NCBI GenBank assembly: GCA_964471155.1 | Contig: CAYYFX010000092.1 | Span: forward strand, 1-15,663 | Origin: CAYYFX01 sp964471155 | GTDB taxonomy: Bacteria; ARS69 | Direction: 5' to 3' | Length of the DNA stretch: 15,663 nucleotides | Program-made: the position numbers and the translations under genes | Shown here: one piece after another, positions 1-7,201 of the stretch | Position numbering within the stretch: the first letter of the stretch is position 1 | How the letters are laid out: each line of letters opens with the position of its first letter | The notes under the pieces: generated by a model | Told to the model about the DNA's origin: nothing | Databases searched by the model: none | What the model saw: only the letters and a program-made list of their open reading frames with translations

Positions 1-487
1 CTGCGCGATCGCACGCGACGGGCGCCACCGCGCGCTCGTCTTCGCGGCGCGCGGCGGGCGGCTGGCGGCGGCGGTGCGCCGCGCGGCGGGCGGCGAGGCG
101 GCGCCGGCGGTCGTGGAGTTCGACGGGCGCGCCGACCTGGACCGGCGCACGGCGGCGGCGTTCCCGGCGATCGACGTCGTGGCGGCGCCGCCGCACGAGC
201 GGTCGAACTGGGCCGTGGCGCTCGGCGTTCCCTTCCTGCTCGTGGGGCCGGACCTCGGGCCCTTCGCGCCCCGCAACCGCGTGCTGTTGCGCGCGCGCAA
301 GGTGGCGGTGGAGATGGAGTCGAGGCTGCGCGCGCTCGCGCTGCCCGCCCGACTGGACCACCTGCGCCGGGACGGCGAGCTGCTCGCGATGTCGCTGCGC
401 GGGAGCGGGCCGGACCTGTCCGGGTTCGCCGCAGCGGCGCGGCACGTGGCGGCCGCGGCGGCTTCGGCCGCGGGAGCGCCGGCGTGA
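1..487 (+). CDS. C-terminal part of an unrecognised protein, possibly glycosyltransferase-like (5' end outside the window)
   Basis: The frame is open from the first base (codons begin at base 2) to a TGA at 485-487, so the gene starts upstream of the window. About 161 residues are visible. They are Ala/Arg-rich with alternating hydrophobic strands and helices. A segment around bases 190-290 (Pro-Pro-His-Glu-Arg-Ser-Asn, then a Leu-Gly-Val-Pro-Phe-Leu-Leu-Val-Gly-Pro stretch) resembles the donor-binding region of GT-B glycosyltransferases, where a conserved loop is followed by 'ALGVP'. That resemblance is weak and is my inference only. The last coding bases overlap the GTG start of the M28 peptidase (GTGA overlap), so the two are almost certainly translationally coupled and share a transcript. 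Nothing here proves a function. Confidence 0.6.
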   Translation, partial: CAIARDGRHRALVFAARGGRLAAAVRRAAGGEAAPAVVEFDGRADLDRRTAAAFPAIDVVAAPPHERSNWAVALGVPFLLVGPDLGPFAPRNRVLLRARKVAVEMESRLRALALPARLDHLRRDGELLAMSLRGSGPDLSGFAAAARHVAAAAASAAGAPA

Positions 488-1734
488 CCGGCAGCGCGTC
501 GCCGGCGGACCTCGGCGCGCGGCTGCTCGCCCGCGTGCGCGCGCTCGCCTTCCCGCGCTTCCCGGGCGGCGCGGAGGAGGCGCGGGCCGCGGACCTGCTG
601 GCCGGGGAGTTCCGTGCGGCCGGGCTGGCCGTGCGGCACGAGCCGTTCCGGGCCGGCCGCACGGCGCTCGCCCGGCTGCGGGGGCTCGTGCAGATCGGCT
701 TCGCGCTCGGGATCGGCCTCGTGGCGCGGATGCTGCGCGCGGAGCCGACGCTCGCGTGGCCCGCCGCGCTGGCGCTCCTCGCGCTGGCGTCGACCGCGGG
801 CCGCTGGCGGCTGTCCTTCGAACGGCTCTTCGACGACGAGCCGCTGGTGGAGAGCGCGAACGTCGTCGCGACGCGCTCGCCGCGCGGCCGCGACGCCCAG
901 TCCGCGGGGGGCGTGCACCTCGTGTTCCTGGCGCACCTCGACAGCAAGTCCACGCGCTTCGCCACGTTCTGGCCGGCGGCGGCGGCGCTGGCCGCGATCG
1001 CGTGGTTGGCGCTGGCGACCGGCTGGTCGGCAGCGGTGGCCCTGCGCGGCGGCGACGTGCCGGTGGCGGTGGCGGCGGTGGGGTACGCGGTGGCGGTGGC
1101 CCTCGCGGCGGTCACGTGGAACCCCGCCGGAGACGAGTCGCCCGGCGCGATGGACAACGCGTCCGGGCTTGCCGTGCTCGGCGAGCTGGCGCGCGTGCTC
1201 CCCGCGGATCCGGCGCTCGCCGACGCGCGGCTCACGTTCCTCGCGACCGGCGCGGAGGAGTTGGGGATGGCCGGCGCGATGCGCTGGATCGTCGCGCACG
1301 AGCGCGATCTCGATCCGGCCGCCACGGCCTTCGTGAACCTCGACTCGGTGGGCGTGGGAAGCGGCCTGCTGGCGCTCGACGCGCACGGATCCGCCCCGGA
1401 CGGACTGCCCGTGGCGGAGCACGCACGTCGGGCCGCGCGCGAGGCGGGCGTTCGCGTGCGGATCGTCCCGTTCCTGCCCGGCGTGGGCGTGGACACGATG
1501 CCGATCTCCGCGCGCGGCTTCGCGACGGTGACGCTCGTGGGCGAGGTGCTGGGGTCGGCGTCACGGCGGATCCACTCGCGGGAGGACACCGCGGAGCATC
1601 TGGATCCCGACGCGCTGGCGGCCGCCGCGCGGCTGGCGCACGCGCTGGCAAGGCGGCTCGCCGGTCCGACGGTCACCGCGCCGGAGCGGCGTCGAGCCAT
1701 CCCCGCCGCCCGCGCGGTGCCTCGCGGCACGTAG
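484..1734 (+). CDS. M28-family zinc aminopeptidase with membrane segments
   Basis: This 416-residue protein carries the full M28 co-catalytic zinc set: H151/D153 (His-Leu-Asp), bridging D224 in Gly-Ala-Met-Asp-Asn-Ala-Ser-Gly, catalytic E258 and ligand E259 (Thr-Gly-Ala-Glu-Glu), D287 (Asn-Leu-Asp) and H364 (Arg-Ile-His-Ser). Family members remove N-terminal amino acids from peptides, or trim related amide substrates, using two zinc ions. Hydrophobic stretches lie at about 66-84 and 91-104, and again at about 161-180 and 191-210. The second pair sits inside the catalytic domain, between the HxD motif and D224, which is unusual for soluble M28 enzymes. The chosen GTG start at 484 has GGGAG at 472-476 and overlaps the upstream stop codon. 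The gene ends 10 bases from a convergent gene. The family call is secure; substrate and membrane topology are not. Confidence 0.9.
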   Translation: MTGSASPADLGARLLARVRALAFPRFPGGAEEARAADLLAGEFRAAGLAVRHEPFRAGRTALARLRGLVQIGFALGIGLVARMLRAEPTLAWPAALALLALASTAGRWRLSFERLFDDEPLVESANVVATRSPRGRDAQSAGGVHLVFLAHLDSKSTRFATFWPAAAALAAIAWLALATGWSAAVALRGGDVPVAVAAVGYAVAVALAAVTWNPAGDESPGAMDNASGLAVLGELARVLPADPALADARLTFLATGAEELGMAGAMRWIVAHERDLDPAATAFVNLDSVGVGSGLLALDAHGSAPDGLPVAEHARRAAREAGVRVRIVPFLPGVGVDTMPISARGFATVTLVGEVLGSASRRIHSREDTAEHLDPDALAAAARLAHALARRLAGPTVTAPERRRAIPAARAVPRGT

Positions 1735-1751
1735 CCGGTCGCGCCTACGTG
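1728..1751. terminator. Hairpin shared by two convergent genes
   Basis: A perfect 7-bp inverted repeat (CACGTAG at 1728-1734 and CTACGTG at 1745-1751) surrounds a 10-base loop. The two arms contain the TAG stop codons of the M28 gene and of the opposing small gene. It could act as a bidirectional terminator or a 3'-end stabilising hairpin. There is no T-run, so factor-independent termination is uncertain. Confidence 0.45.
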
Positions 1752-2074
1752 GCGGCGTTCGGCTCCGGCTTCGGCACGGCCACGACCACGGGCCGGAGCA
1801 CGTCGGGCCGGAAGAGCGCCTCGATCCGGATGGGCGGCACCCGATCCCCCACCCGCACCCACGCGCCCTTCGCCGCCTTCGCCTCCACCCGCGCCGCCCA
1901 TCCGGCCAGCGACTCATCCTCGACCTGACAGCAGACCACCGCGTGCACCCGCCCGCCCGTCACCTCGATCCGGGGCGCGGTCGCGACGTCCACCCCCCAG
2001 GAGATCAGCGCCAGGCCCCCGAGGAGGACGGTCTTGAAGGCGTGGGTTGCGGTGAGGATCAGCCACTCGACCAT
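1745..2074 (-). CDS. Small membrane-anchored hypothetical protein
   Basis: A 109-residue product is read from an ATG at 2074, chosen because GGAGGG lies about eight bases upstream on the minus strand; a longer frame reaches 2164 but lacks such a site. Residues 6-29 form one hydrophobic helix, probably an N-terminal signal anchor. They are followed by about 75 residues of mixed beta character with a Cys-Cys pair at 48-49 and a hydrophilic Pro/Glu-rich tail. The tail would sit in the periplasm if the helix inserts N-in. I do not recognise the family. The gene is convergent with the M28 peptidase and lies downstream of fluC on the same strand, 163 bases away, so co-transcription with fluC is possible but not shown. 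Confidence 0.65.
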   Translation of the reverse strand: MVEWLILTATHAFKTVLLGGLALISWGVDVATAPRIEVTGGRVHAVVCCQVEDESLAGWAARVEAKAAKGAWVRVGDRVPPIRIEALFRPDVLRPVVVAVPKPEPNAAT

Positions 2075-2169
2075 TTCCGGTCCCTCCACACCCCTCAGAC
2101 GCGCCACCCTGCCGGAGCGTTCAAGAGTGGTTCGCAGATTGTGCCTGGCGCCCGGCAAACCCAAGGGGG

Positions 2170-2191
2170 CCGGCCGGTTCCGGACGGCCGG
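2170..2191. other. GC-rich inverted repeat downstream of fluC
   Basis: The arms CCGGCCG (2170-2176) and CGGCCGG (2185-2191) pair perfectly over 7 bp around an 8-base loop. The repeat lies about 45 bases past the fluC stop codon, in the gap before the next minus-strand gene. It may be a terminator or attenuator for fluC, but no T-tract follows on either strand. Confidence 0.35.
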
Positions 2192-2237
2192 GTGGCGTAT
2201 CGTTCCAAATCATTCCGGGACAATCACTTGGGTCCGA

Positions 2238-2636
2238 TCATCCCCAATCTTCGAACCACAACGACAGGACCACGCCGAGCCAGAGGGAGAGGAGGCCGAG
2301 CAGGACTTGGCCCAGGCCGTTCCCGGCCGCCCCCAGCCAATCGCCCTCCCGGAGAAGCTCGAGGGTCTCGTAGGCGTACGCGCTGAAGGTCGTGAAGCCC
2401 CCGAGAAGGCCGATCAGCAGGAAGGGGCGGGTGGAGGCCGGGAGGGCGGCCCGCTCGGTGGCCAGGCCGGCCACGAAGCCGAAGAGGAGGCAGCCGAGCG
2501 CGTTGACGACGAAGGTGCCGGCGGGGAAGGCGGGGCCGGTGGCGCGCTGGACGAGGCCGGCGAGGCCGTAGCGGGCGAGCGCGCCGAGCGCGCCGCCGGC
2601 GGCGATCTGCAGGAGGTGGAGGGCGGTCGGGGACAT
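2238..2636 (-). CDS. fluC: Fluoride-specific ion channel FluC/CrcB
   Basis: This 132-residue, four-helix membrane protein has the usual length and motifs of the Fluc family, which forms antiparallel dimers that let fluoride leave the cytoplasm. Visible signatures are Gly-Gly-Ala-Leu-Gly-Ala-Leu-Ala-Arg-Tyr at 14-23, the pore-lining Asn45 within Gly-Thr-Phe-Val-Val-Asn, and the Gly-Gly-Phe-Thr-Thr-Phe-Ser block at 79-85, which supplies the structural sodium site and the phenylalanine box. The ATG at 2636 was chosen over an upstream in-frame ATG because the family begins here and CGGAG lies about eight bases upstream. The gene appears monocistronic. I see no fluoride riboswitch consensus in the upstream region. 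Function is well supported by motifs. Confidence 0.95.
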   Translation of the reverse strand: MSPTALHLLQIAAGGALGALARYGLAGLVQRATGPAFPAGTFVVNALGCLLFGFVAGLATERAALPASTRPFLLIGLLGGFTTFSAYAYETLELLREGDWLGAAGNGLGQVLLGLLSLWLGVVLSLWFEDWG

Positions 2637-2691
2637 CGGCACGCTCCGGGGTGCGCCAAGGCCGTGGCCGTCGGGTCGCGCGGTCGTGAGG

Positions 2692-2731
2692 CCGTGGAAC
2701 CGTGGAACCGTGGGGCCGCGGGGCCGCGGGC
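2692..2731. repeat. Five copies of a degenerate 8-bp tandem repeat
   Basis: Five consecutive octamers read CCGTGGAA, CCGTGGAA, CCGTGGGG, CCGCGGGG and CCGCGGGC. The array lies 55 bases upstream of the fluC start codon, in the fluC/arsenosugar intergenic region. The gradual change between copies suggests slippage followed by drift, or a conversion-prone short repeat. No function is evident. Confidence 0.7.
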
Positions 2732-2873
2732 GGGACGATAGCACGCGTGTCGGCGGCCGCCGACCGTGCGCGGCCGCGGGCCCGGGCGCGAGGCCGCGGG
2801 GTCCGGCGCCTCGAGGTCGTGCGACCGTGCTGGGCGGGGTCACCGCGGGCCGGTAGCGTGTCATATCCTCGCC

Positions 2874-2893
2874 GCCGGCCCCCGCGGGCCGGC
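2874..2893. promoter_or_regulatory. Strong GC hairpin in the leader of the arsenosugar cassette
   Basis: The arms GCCGGCCC (2874-2881) and GGGCCGGC (2886-2893) are perfectly complementary around a 4-base loop and end 35 bases before the GTG start of the next gene. The only A/T-richer stretch nearby, TCATAT at about 2861-2866, might be a -10 element, which would place the hairpin at the very 5' end of the mRNA. It could stabilise the transcript or bind a regulator. Both roles are inference. Confidence 0.35.
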
Positions 2894-2928
2894 ATTCCGC
2901 GCGTCCGCCGCCTTGCCCGGAGGTTCCC

Positions 2929-3264
2929 GTGACCGAGACGTACTACGACCCCGCCGACCTCGCGCGCTTCGCCGAGATGTCCGAGGGGAGCCCTGCCTTG
3001 TGGGACAAGTTCATGGCGTACTACGCCGCCGTGTTCGAGGACGGCGCGCTGAGCGAGCGCGAGAAGGCGCTGATCGCGCTGGCCGTGGCGTCGGCGGTGC
3101 AATGCCCGTACTGCATCGACGCCTACTCCCGCGCGTGCCTGGAGAAGGGGTCGAACCTGGACCAGATGACGGAGGCCATCCACGTGGCCAACGCCATCCG
3201 CGGCGGCGCGTCGCTCGTGCACGGCGTGCAGATGAGGAACGTCCTGCAGAAACTGTCGATGTGA
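2929..3264 (+). CDS. AhpD/carboxymuconolactone decarboxylase-like protein of the arsenosugar cassette
   Basis: This 111-residue all-helical protein has the AhpD-type redox motif Cys-Pro-Tyr-Cys (C59, C62) followed by H85 and H98, as in alkylhydroperoxidase-like members of the carboxymuconolactone decarboxylase superfamily. Its length and its position directly before a radical SAM ArsS match the family annotated as 'arsenosugar biosynthesis-associated peroxidase-like protein'. Its biochemical role is not established; a thiol-redox function supporting ArsS or handling an arsenical intermediate is plausible. The start is a GTG at 2929 with GGAGG at 2919-2923. The stop codon is two bases from the arsS start, so the pair is translationally coupled. 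The family call is firm; the exact reaction is unknown. Confidence 0.9.
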   Translation: MTETYYDPADLARFAEMSEGSPALWDKFMAYYAAVFEDGALSEREKALIALAVASAVQCPYCIDAYSRACLEKGSNLDQMTEAIHVANAIRGGASLVHGVQMRNVLQKLSM

Positions 3265-3266
3265 CG

Positions 3267-4304
3267 ATGGCGGCACCCTTCGCCTCCCTGCAGCGCCGCG
3301 GCAGCGCGCTGGCCGCGCCGGCGCGGCAGCGAGAGATCCTGGAGGCTCCGCGCGGGCTGCCGTTCTTCCACGACAAGCTGGACGGGCTGCACCCGCTTTG
3401 CACCACGTCGATCGAGGTCCTGCAGATCAACGTGGGCAAGCTGTGCAACCAGACGTGCCGGCACTGCCACGTGGACGCGGGCCCCGACCGCAAGGAGATC
3501 ATGACGCGGGAGACGGCGGACGCGTGTCTCGCGGCGATCGAGCGGTCCGGCGTGCGCACCGTGGATATCACGGGCGGCGCGCCCGAGCTGGCGCCGGTGT
3601 TCCGGCACCTGGTGACGGAGTCGAGGCGGCTCGGCCGGCACGTGATGGACCGCTGCAACCTCACCGTGCTCAACCTCGCGGCGCAGGCGGATCTCGTGGA
3701 CTTCCTCGCGGGTCACGAGGTGGAGATCGTGGCGAGCCTCCCGTACTGGCAGGCGCGGCAGACGGACGCGCAGCGCGGCGACGGCGTGTTCGCCGGCTCC
3801 GTGGCCGCGCTGCGCAGGCTGAACGCCGCGGGGTACGGGCGCGGCGGGAGGCTCCGGCTCACGCTCGTGTACAACCCGGTGGGCGCGTTCCTGCCGCCGA
3901 AGCAGGCGGCGGTGGAGTCGGACTTCAGGCGCGAGCTGAAACGCCGGCACGACGTGGACGTGGACGGCGTGTACACGATCACGAACATGCCGATCAGCCG
4001 CTTCCTGGACTTCCTGCTGGAGAGCGGCAACTACGAGGCGTACCTGCGCAAGCTGGTGGACGCGTACAACCCGCAGGCCGCGCCCGGCGTGATGTGCCGC
4101 ACCATGGTGTCCGTGGGCTGGGACGGCACGTTGTACGACTGCGACTTCAACCAGATGCTGGACCTGCCCGTGGCGGCGTCGGCCGGCCGGCACATCCGCG
4201 ACTTCGATCCCGTCCGTCACGCCGGCCGTGCCATCGTGACCGGGCGCCACTGCTTCGGCTGCACGGCCGGGGGCGGCTCGTCCTGCGGGGGCGCCACGAC
4301 GTAG
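3267..4304 (+). CDS. arsS: Arsenosugar biosynthesis radical SAM protein ArsS
   Basis: A 345-residue radical SAM enzyme. The 4Fe-4S/SAM motif is C60-x3-C64-x2-C67 (Cys-Asn-Gln-Thr-Cys-Arg-His-Cys), followed by the Thr-Gly-Gly-Ala-Pro-Glu SAM-binding block at 102-107. The C-terminal half has conserved cysteines C277 and C292 (in Tyr-Asp-Cys-Asp-Phe) and an end of the form Cys-Phe-Gly-Cys-Thr-Ala-Gly with a final Ser-Ser-Cys (C329, C332, C340), typical of ArsS. Characterised ArsS adds a 5'-deoxyadenosyl group to dimethylated arsenic, giving the precursor of arsenosugars. Many family members are selenoproteins; here every such position reads as a normal cysteine codon. The ATG at 3267 fits the family length; a GTG at 3261 overlapping the upstream stop is an alternative. 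No clear Shine-Dalgarno sequence is visible, consistent with coupling. No arsM methyltransferase gene is in this window. Confidence 0.93.
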   Translation: MAAPFASLQRRGSALAAPARQREILEAPRGLPFFHDKLDGLHPLCTTSIEVLQINVGKLCNQTCRHCHVDAGPDRKEIMTRETADACLAAIERSGVRTVDITGGAPELAPVFRHLVTESRRLGRHVMDRCNLTVLNLAAQADLVDFLAGHEVEIVASLPYWQARQTDAQRGDGVFAGSVAALRRLNAAGYGRGGRLRLTLVYNPVGAFLPPKQAAVESDFRRELKRRHDVDVDGVYTITNMPISRFLDFLLESGNYEAYLRKLVDAYNPQAAPGVMCRTMVSVGWDGTLYDCDFNQMLDLPVAASAGRHIRDFDPVRHAGRAIVTGRHCFGCTAGGGSSCGGATT

Positions 4305-4451
4305 CGGTCGCCGCGCGCCGTCTTGCGGAGCGCCGGTCGCGACCCCCGGTCCGCCCCGGCGGGATGGACCTGTTCGATCCGCGCGCGTCCCCGTAGGATC
4401 CCCGCGAGCCGCCTTGCGAACGCCCCCGCGATCGCACCCCGGGAGGGATCC

Positions 4452-5555
4452 TTGATCGTCGTCGACGCGCACCTCGACCTCGCGTTCAACCACTTCTGCT
4501 TCGGCCGCGACCCGCGCGACTCCGCGTACGCCACCCGCGAGCGCGAGGCCGAGAAGGCGGACGAGCCGTGGCGCGGGCGCTGCATGGTGGGGCTGCCCGA
4601 GATGCGGAGGGGACGCGTGGGGATCGTGTTCCCCACGATCTTCCTCGCGCCCGAGTCCGCGAACATCACGGCCGGCGACGTCACGTCGGTGACGTACGCG
4701 AACGACCGCGAAGCGGAGGCGCTCGGCCGGCTGCAGCTCGACTTCTACCGGCGGCTCGCGGACGACGCGGGGTCGGGGTTCCGGCTCATCGGGTCGAAGG
4801 CGGACCTGGATGCGGTGCGTGCGGCGTGGACGGACGGCGGGGCGGCGGGCGCGGGCGACCCGGCGCCGGACCTGCCCGCCGTGGGCATGGTGCCCCTGAT
4901 GGAGGGCGCGGACCCCATCCGCGATCCCGACGACGCCGAGGAGTGGTTCGCGCGCGGCGTGCGCATCGTGGGGCTGGCGTGGCGGGGCACGCGCTACTCC
5001 GGCGGCACCGGCGCGCCCGGGCCGCTGACGGACGCGGGGCGGCGGCTCGTCCCGGCGCTCGCGCGCGCGGGGCTGGCGCTGGATCTCTCGCACGCGGCGG
5101 AGGAGTCGTTCTTCGAGGCGCTGGATCTCGCGGAAGGGCCGGTGCTCGCGTCGCACTCGAATCCGCGCGCGGTGTGCCCGGGGGACCGGCAGCTCTCGGA
5201 TGCCATGATCGCGCGGCTCGCGGCGCGGGGCGGCGTGATCGGCGTGGTGCCGTTCAACCGCATGCTCGTGGAGGCGTGGGCGGACCGCGGGCGGCCGGCG
5301 GTCCCGCTGGCGCGGCTGGCGGATTGCGTGGAGCACGTGGCGAACGTGGCCGGCACGCACACGGCGGCGGGCGTCGGCAGCGACTTCGACGGCGGCTTCG
5401 GCGCGGAGGCGGCGCCGCAGGGACTGGACACGATCGCCGACCTGCCGCGCCTGGGCGACGTGCTGTCGGATCGCGGTTACCCGGACGCGCAGATCCACGA
5501 CGTGCTCGGCGGGAACTGGATCCGCTTCCTCGAGCGCGCGCTGCCGGCCGGCTGA
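4452..5555 (+). CDS. M19-family (renal dipeptidase-like) membrane-dipeptidase homologue
   Basis: This 367-residue amidohydrolase-fold protein has the zinc ligands of the M19 dipeptidase family in order: H7/D9 (Asp-Ala-His-Leu-Asp-Leu), bridging E151 (Met-Glu-Gly), H214 (Asp-Leu-Ser-His), H235 (Ser-His-Ser-Asn) and D311 (Gly-Ser-Asp-Phe-Asp-Gly). The family hydrolyses dipeptides, including some with D-residues. No signal peptide precedes the catalytic domain, so a cytoplasmic location is likely. The TTG start at 4452 was chosen because GGGAGG lies at 4441-4446 and the first zinc motif falls just after it, as in the family; upstream in-frame sequence is low-complexity and unlikely to be coding. 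The stop codon is one base from the next ATG, indicating an operon with the following membrane protein. Function by motif is secure; substrate unknown. Confidence 0.92.
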   Translation: MIVVDAHLDLAFNHFCFGRDPRDSAYATREREAEKADEPWRGRCMVGLPEMRRGRVGIVFPTIFLAPESANITAGDVTSVTYANDREAEALGRLQLDFYRRLADDAGSGFRLIGSKADLDAVRAAWTDGGAAGAGDPAPDLPAVGMVPLMEGADPIRDPDDAEEWFARGVRIVGLAWRGTRYSGGTGAPGPLTDAGRRLVPALARAGLALDLSHAAEESFFEALDLAEGPVLASHSNPRAVCPGDRQLSDAMIARLAARGGVIGVVPFNRMLVEAWADRGRPAVPLARLADCVEHVANVAGTHTAAGVGSDFDGGFGAEAAPQGLDTIADLPRLGDVLSDRGYPDAQIHDVLGGNWIRFLERALPAG

Positions 5556-5556
5556 C

Positions 5557-7188
5557 ATGCGCCGCGACCTTCCCGTCCTGCTGCTGCTGGCGCTCGTCGC
5601 GCTCGGGCTGCGCGCGCGCGGCATCGACTGGGGGCTCCCGTGGGCCCTGCACATCGACGAGCGGCTGTTCGTGGCGGCGAAGGCCATCCAGCTCGAGCGC
5701 AGCGTGCAGGAAGGCGCGCTGCCGGACCCCGGGATCTCGTCGTACGGGATCCTGCCGCTGTGGCTCGTGGTGCTCGCACGCACGCTCTTCCTCGGCGCGG
5801 CGGCGCAGTCGGGGCCGCCCACCTACGGCAACGACTTCGCGGCCACGCTGCTCCTCGCGCGCTGGATCTCCGCGATCGCGGGGGCGGCAGCGGTCGTGGT
5901 GGTCGGACTCTGGGCGCGGCGCTTCGGTCGCGGCACCGGGCTGCTCGCGGCCGCGCTGGTGGCCGGCTTCCCGGCGCTCGTGCAGGCGGGACACTTCGGC
6001 ACCGTGGAGTCGCTGCTCGTGCTCGCCGTGTCGCTCGGCCTGCTCGCGGCGGAGCGGGCGGCGGAGCGGCCGGGGGCGGCGCGCTTCGCGGTGGCGGGCG
6101 CCGCGCTCGGCGCGGCCGTCTCCGTGAAGGCGCCGGGAGCGCTCGTGCTGCTGCCGATCCTGCACGCGGCGTGGACCGCGGATCGCCCGCGGGCGCTGGC
6201 ACGTGCGGCGACGGCGGCGGTCACGGCCGCGATCGTCGTGGTGGCGCTGAATCCCGCGCTCGTGCTCGGCGGAGGGGACGCCGGCGCGCGCACCGGCGAG
6301 CACACGACGCTCGCGGGGAACCTGCGCCGCGCGTTCTCGTCGGACTTCCACGACTGGACGCTGCCGTACGCGCACGACCTTCCCGGGTGGACGGAGGCCA
6401 CGAAGCTCCTGCCGTACGCCGTGGGGATCCTGCCGGACATCCTCGCCGTGGTCGGGCTCGTGGTGGCGCTCCGCCGCCGGCGCCCGCAGGACGTCCGGCT
6501 CCTCCTCTTCGGGCTGCCGCTCCTGGCGCTGCTCCTGGCGGCTCGCGTGAAGACCGTGCGCTTCCTCGTGCCGCTGCTCCCGGTGCTGGCGATCCTCGCC
6601 GCGGATGCGGTGGCGGCGCTCACCGCCCGCGCGCCGCGGCTCCGGCTTCCGCTGGCGGCCGTCGTCGGCGTCGTCGTCCTCCTGCACGGGCTGGCGTTCA
6701 CCGCGATCTACGCGGAGCCCGACGCGCGCGTGCAGGCCGCGCGCTGGCTGGACGAGAACGTGGGGCCGCGGGAGATCGTGGTGGTGGAGGACCCGCCCGG
6801 GTACGGGCCCCCGATCGGGGCGCCGGTGGCGGCCATCGAGCGCGCGCCGCTGCGCTACGAGATCCTGTGGCGCAACTACTACGTGGGGCACGAGCGGTCC
6901 ACGGAGGACCAGCGCCGGCAGCACATCGTGGAGGTCATGGACCGGGCAGACTGGCTGGCGCTCTCCGAGGGGCATCGCCGGTCCTTCACCGCGGCGTCGG
7001 ATCTCCGTCCGGTCGAGAGCGCGTTCTACCGATACCTGGACGACGGAACGCTGCCGTTCGACAAGGTCCGGGAGTTCGCGGTGTATCCGCGCCTGGGGCC
7101 GTGGACGTTCCGGGACGACGGGGCGGAAGTCCTGTTCCGGATCTTCGACCATCCGCGCATCGAGATCTGGCGGCGGCGCGAGGGGTGA
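5557..7188 (+). CDS. GT-C fold membrane glycosyltransferase, PMT/ArnT-like
   Basis: A 543-residue protein with about ten hydrophobic helices, mostly in the first 390 residues, and a soluble C-terminal domain of about 150 residues. After the first helix comes His-Ile-Asp-Glu (D34, E35), the first-loop acidic motif of GT-C enzymes of the PMT_2/GT39/GT83 group, which transfer sugars from polyprenyl-phosphate donors on the outer face of the membrane. A loop at about 245-280 contains charged and aromatic residues before a further helix, as in related proteins. The ATG at 5557 follows the dipeptidase stop by one base, so translation is probably coupled. A second polytopic protein follows 13 bases downstream. 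Acceptor and donor cannot be read from sequence; lipid or surface-glycan modification is the likely setting. Confidence 0.8.
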   Translation: MRRDLPVLLLLALVALGLRARGIDWGLPWALHIDERLFVAAKAIQLERSVQEGALPDPGISSYGILPLWLVVLARTLFLGAAAQSGPPTYGNDFAATLLLARWISAIAGAAAVVVVGLWARRFGRGTGLLAAALVAGFPALVQAGHFGTVESLLVLAVSLGLLAAERAAERPGAARFAVAGAALGAAVSVKAPGALVLLPILHAAWTADRPRALARAATAAVTAAIVVVALNPALVLGGGDAGARTGEHTTLAGNLRRAFSSDFHDWTLPYAHDLPGWTEATKLLPYAVGILPDILAVVGLVVALRRRRPQDVRLLLFGLPLLALLLAARVKTVRFLVPLLPVLAILAADAVAALTARAPRLRLPLAAVVGVVVLLHGLAFTAIYAEPDARVQAARWLDENVGPREIVVVEDPPGYGPPIGAPVAAIERAPLRYEILWRNYYVGHERSTEDQRRQHIVEVMDRADWLALSEGHRRSFTAASDLRPVESAFYRYLDDGTLPFDKVREFAVYPRLGPWTFRDDGAEVLFRIFDHPRIEIWRRREG

Positions 7189-7201
7189 CGGGAGGCGGGG
7201 C

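Noticed and set aside
2195..2237. A possible promoter for the small membrane protein on the minus strand
   Set aside because: TTGTCC with ATACGC after 17 bases can be read, but both hexamers are poor matches and the resulting leader would be long. It is too weak to list as a feature.
2637..2928. A possible fluoride riboswitch upstream of fluC
   Set aside because: The conserved core sequences of the crcB motif are not recognisable on the minus strand here; the region is GC repeats and hairpins.
3123..5822. A long minus-strand open frame (about 900 residues) opposite the arsenosugar and dipeptidase genes
   Set aside because: The translation is Arg/His/Pro/Val-rich without domains, and the + strand genes carry complete catalytic motifs. 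It is a GC-driven antisense shadow.
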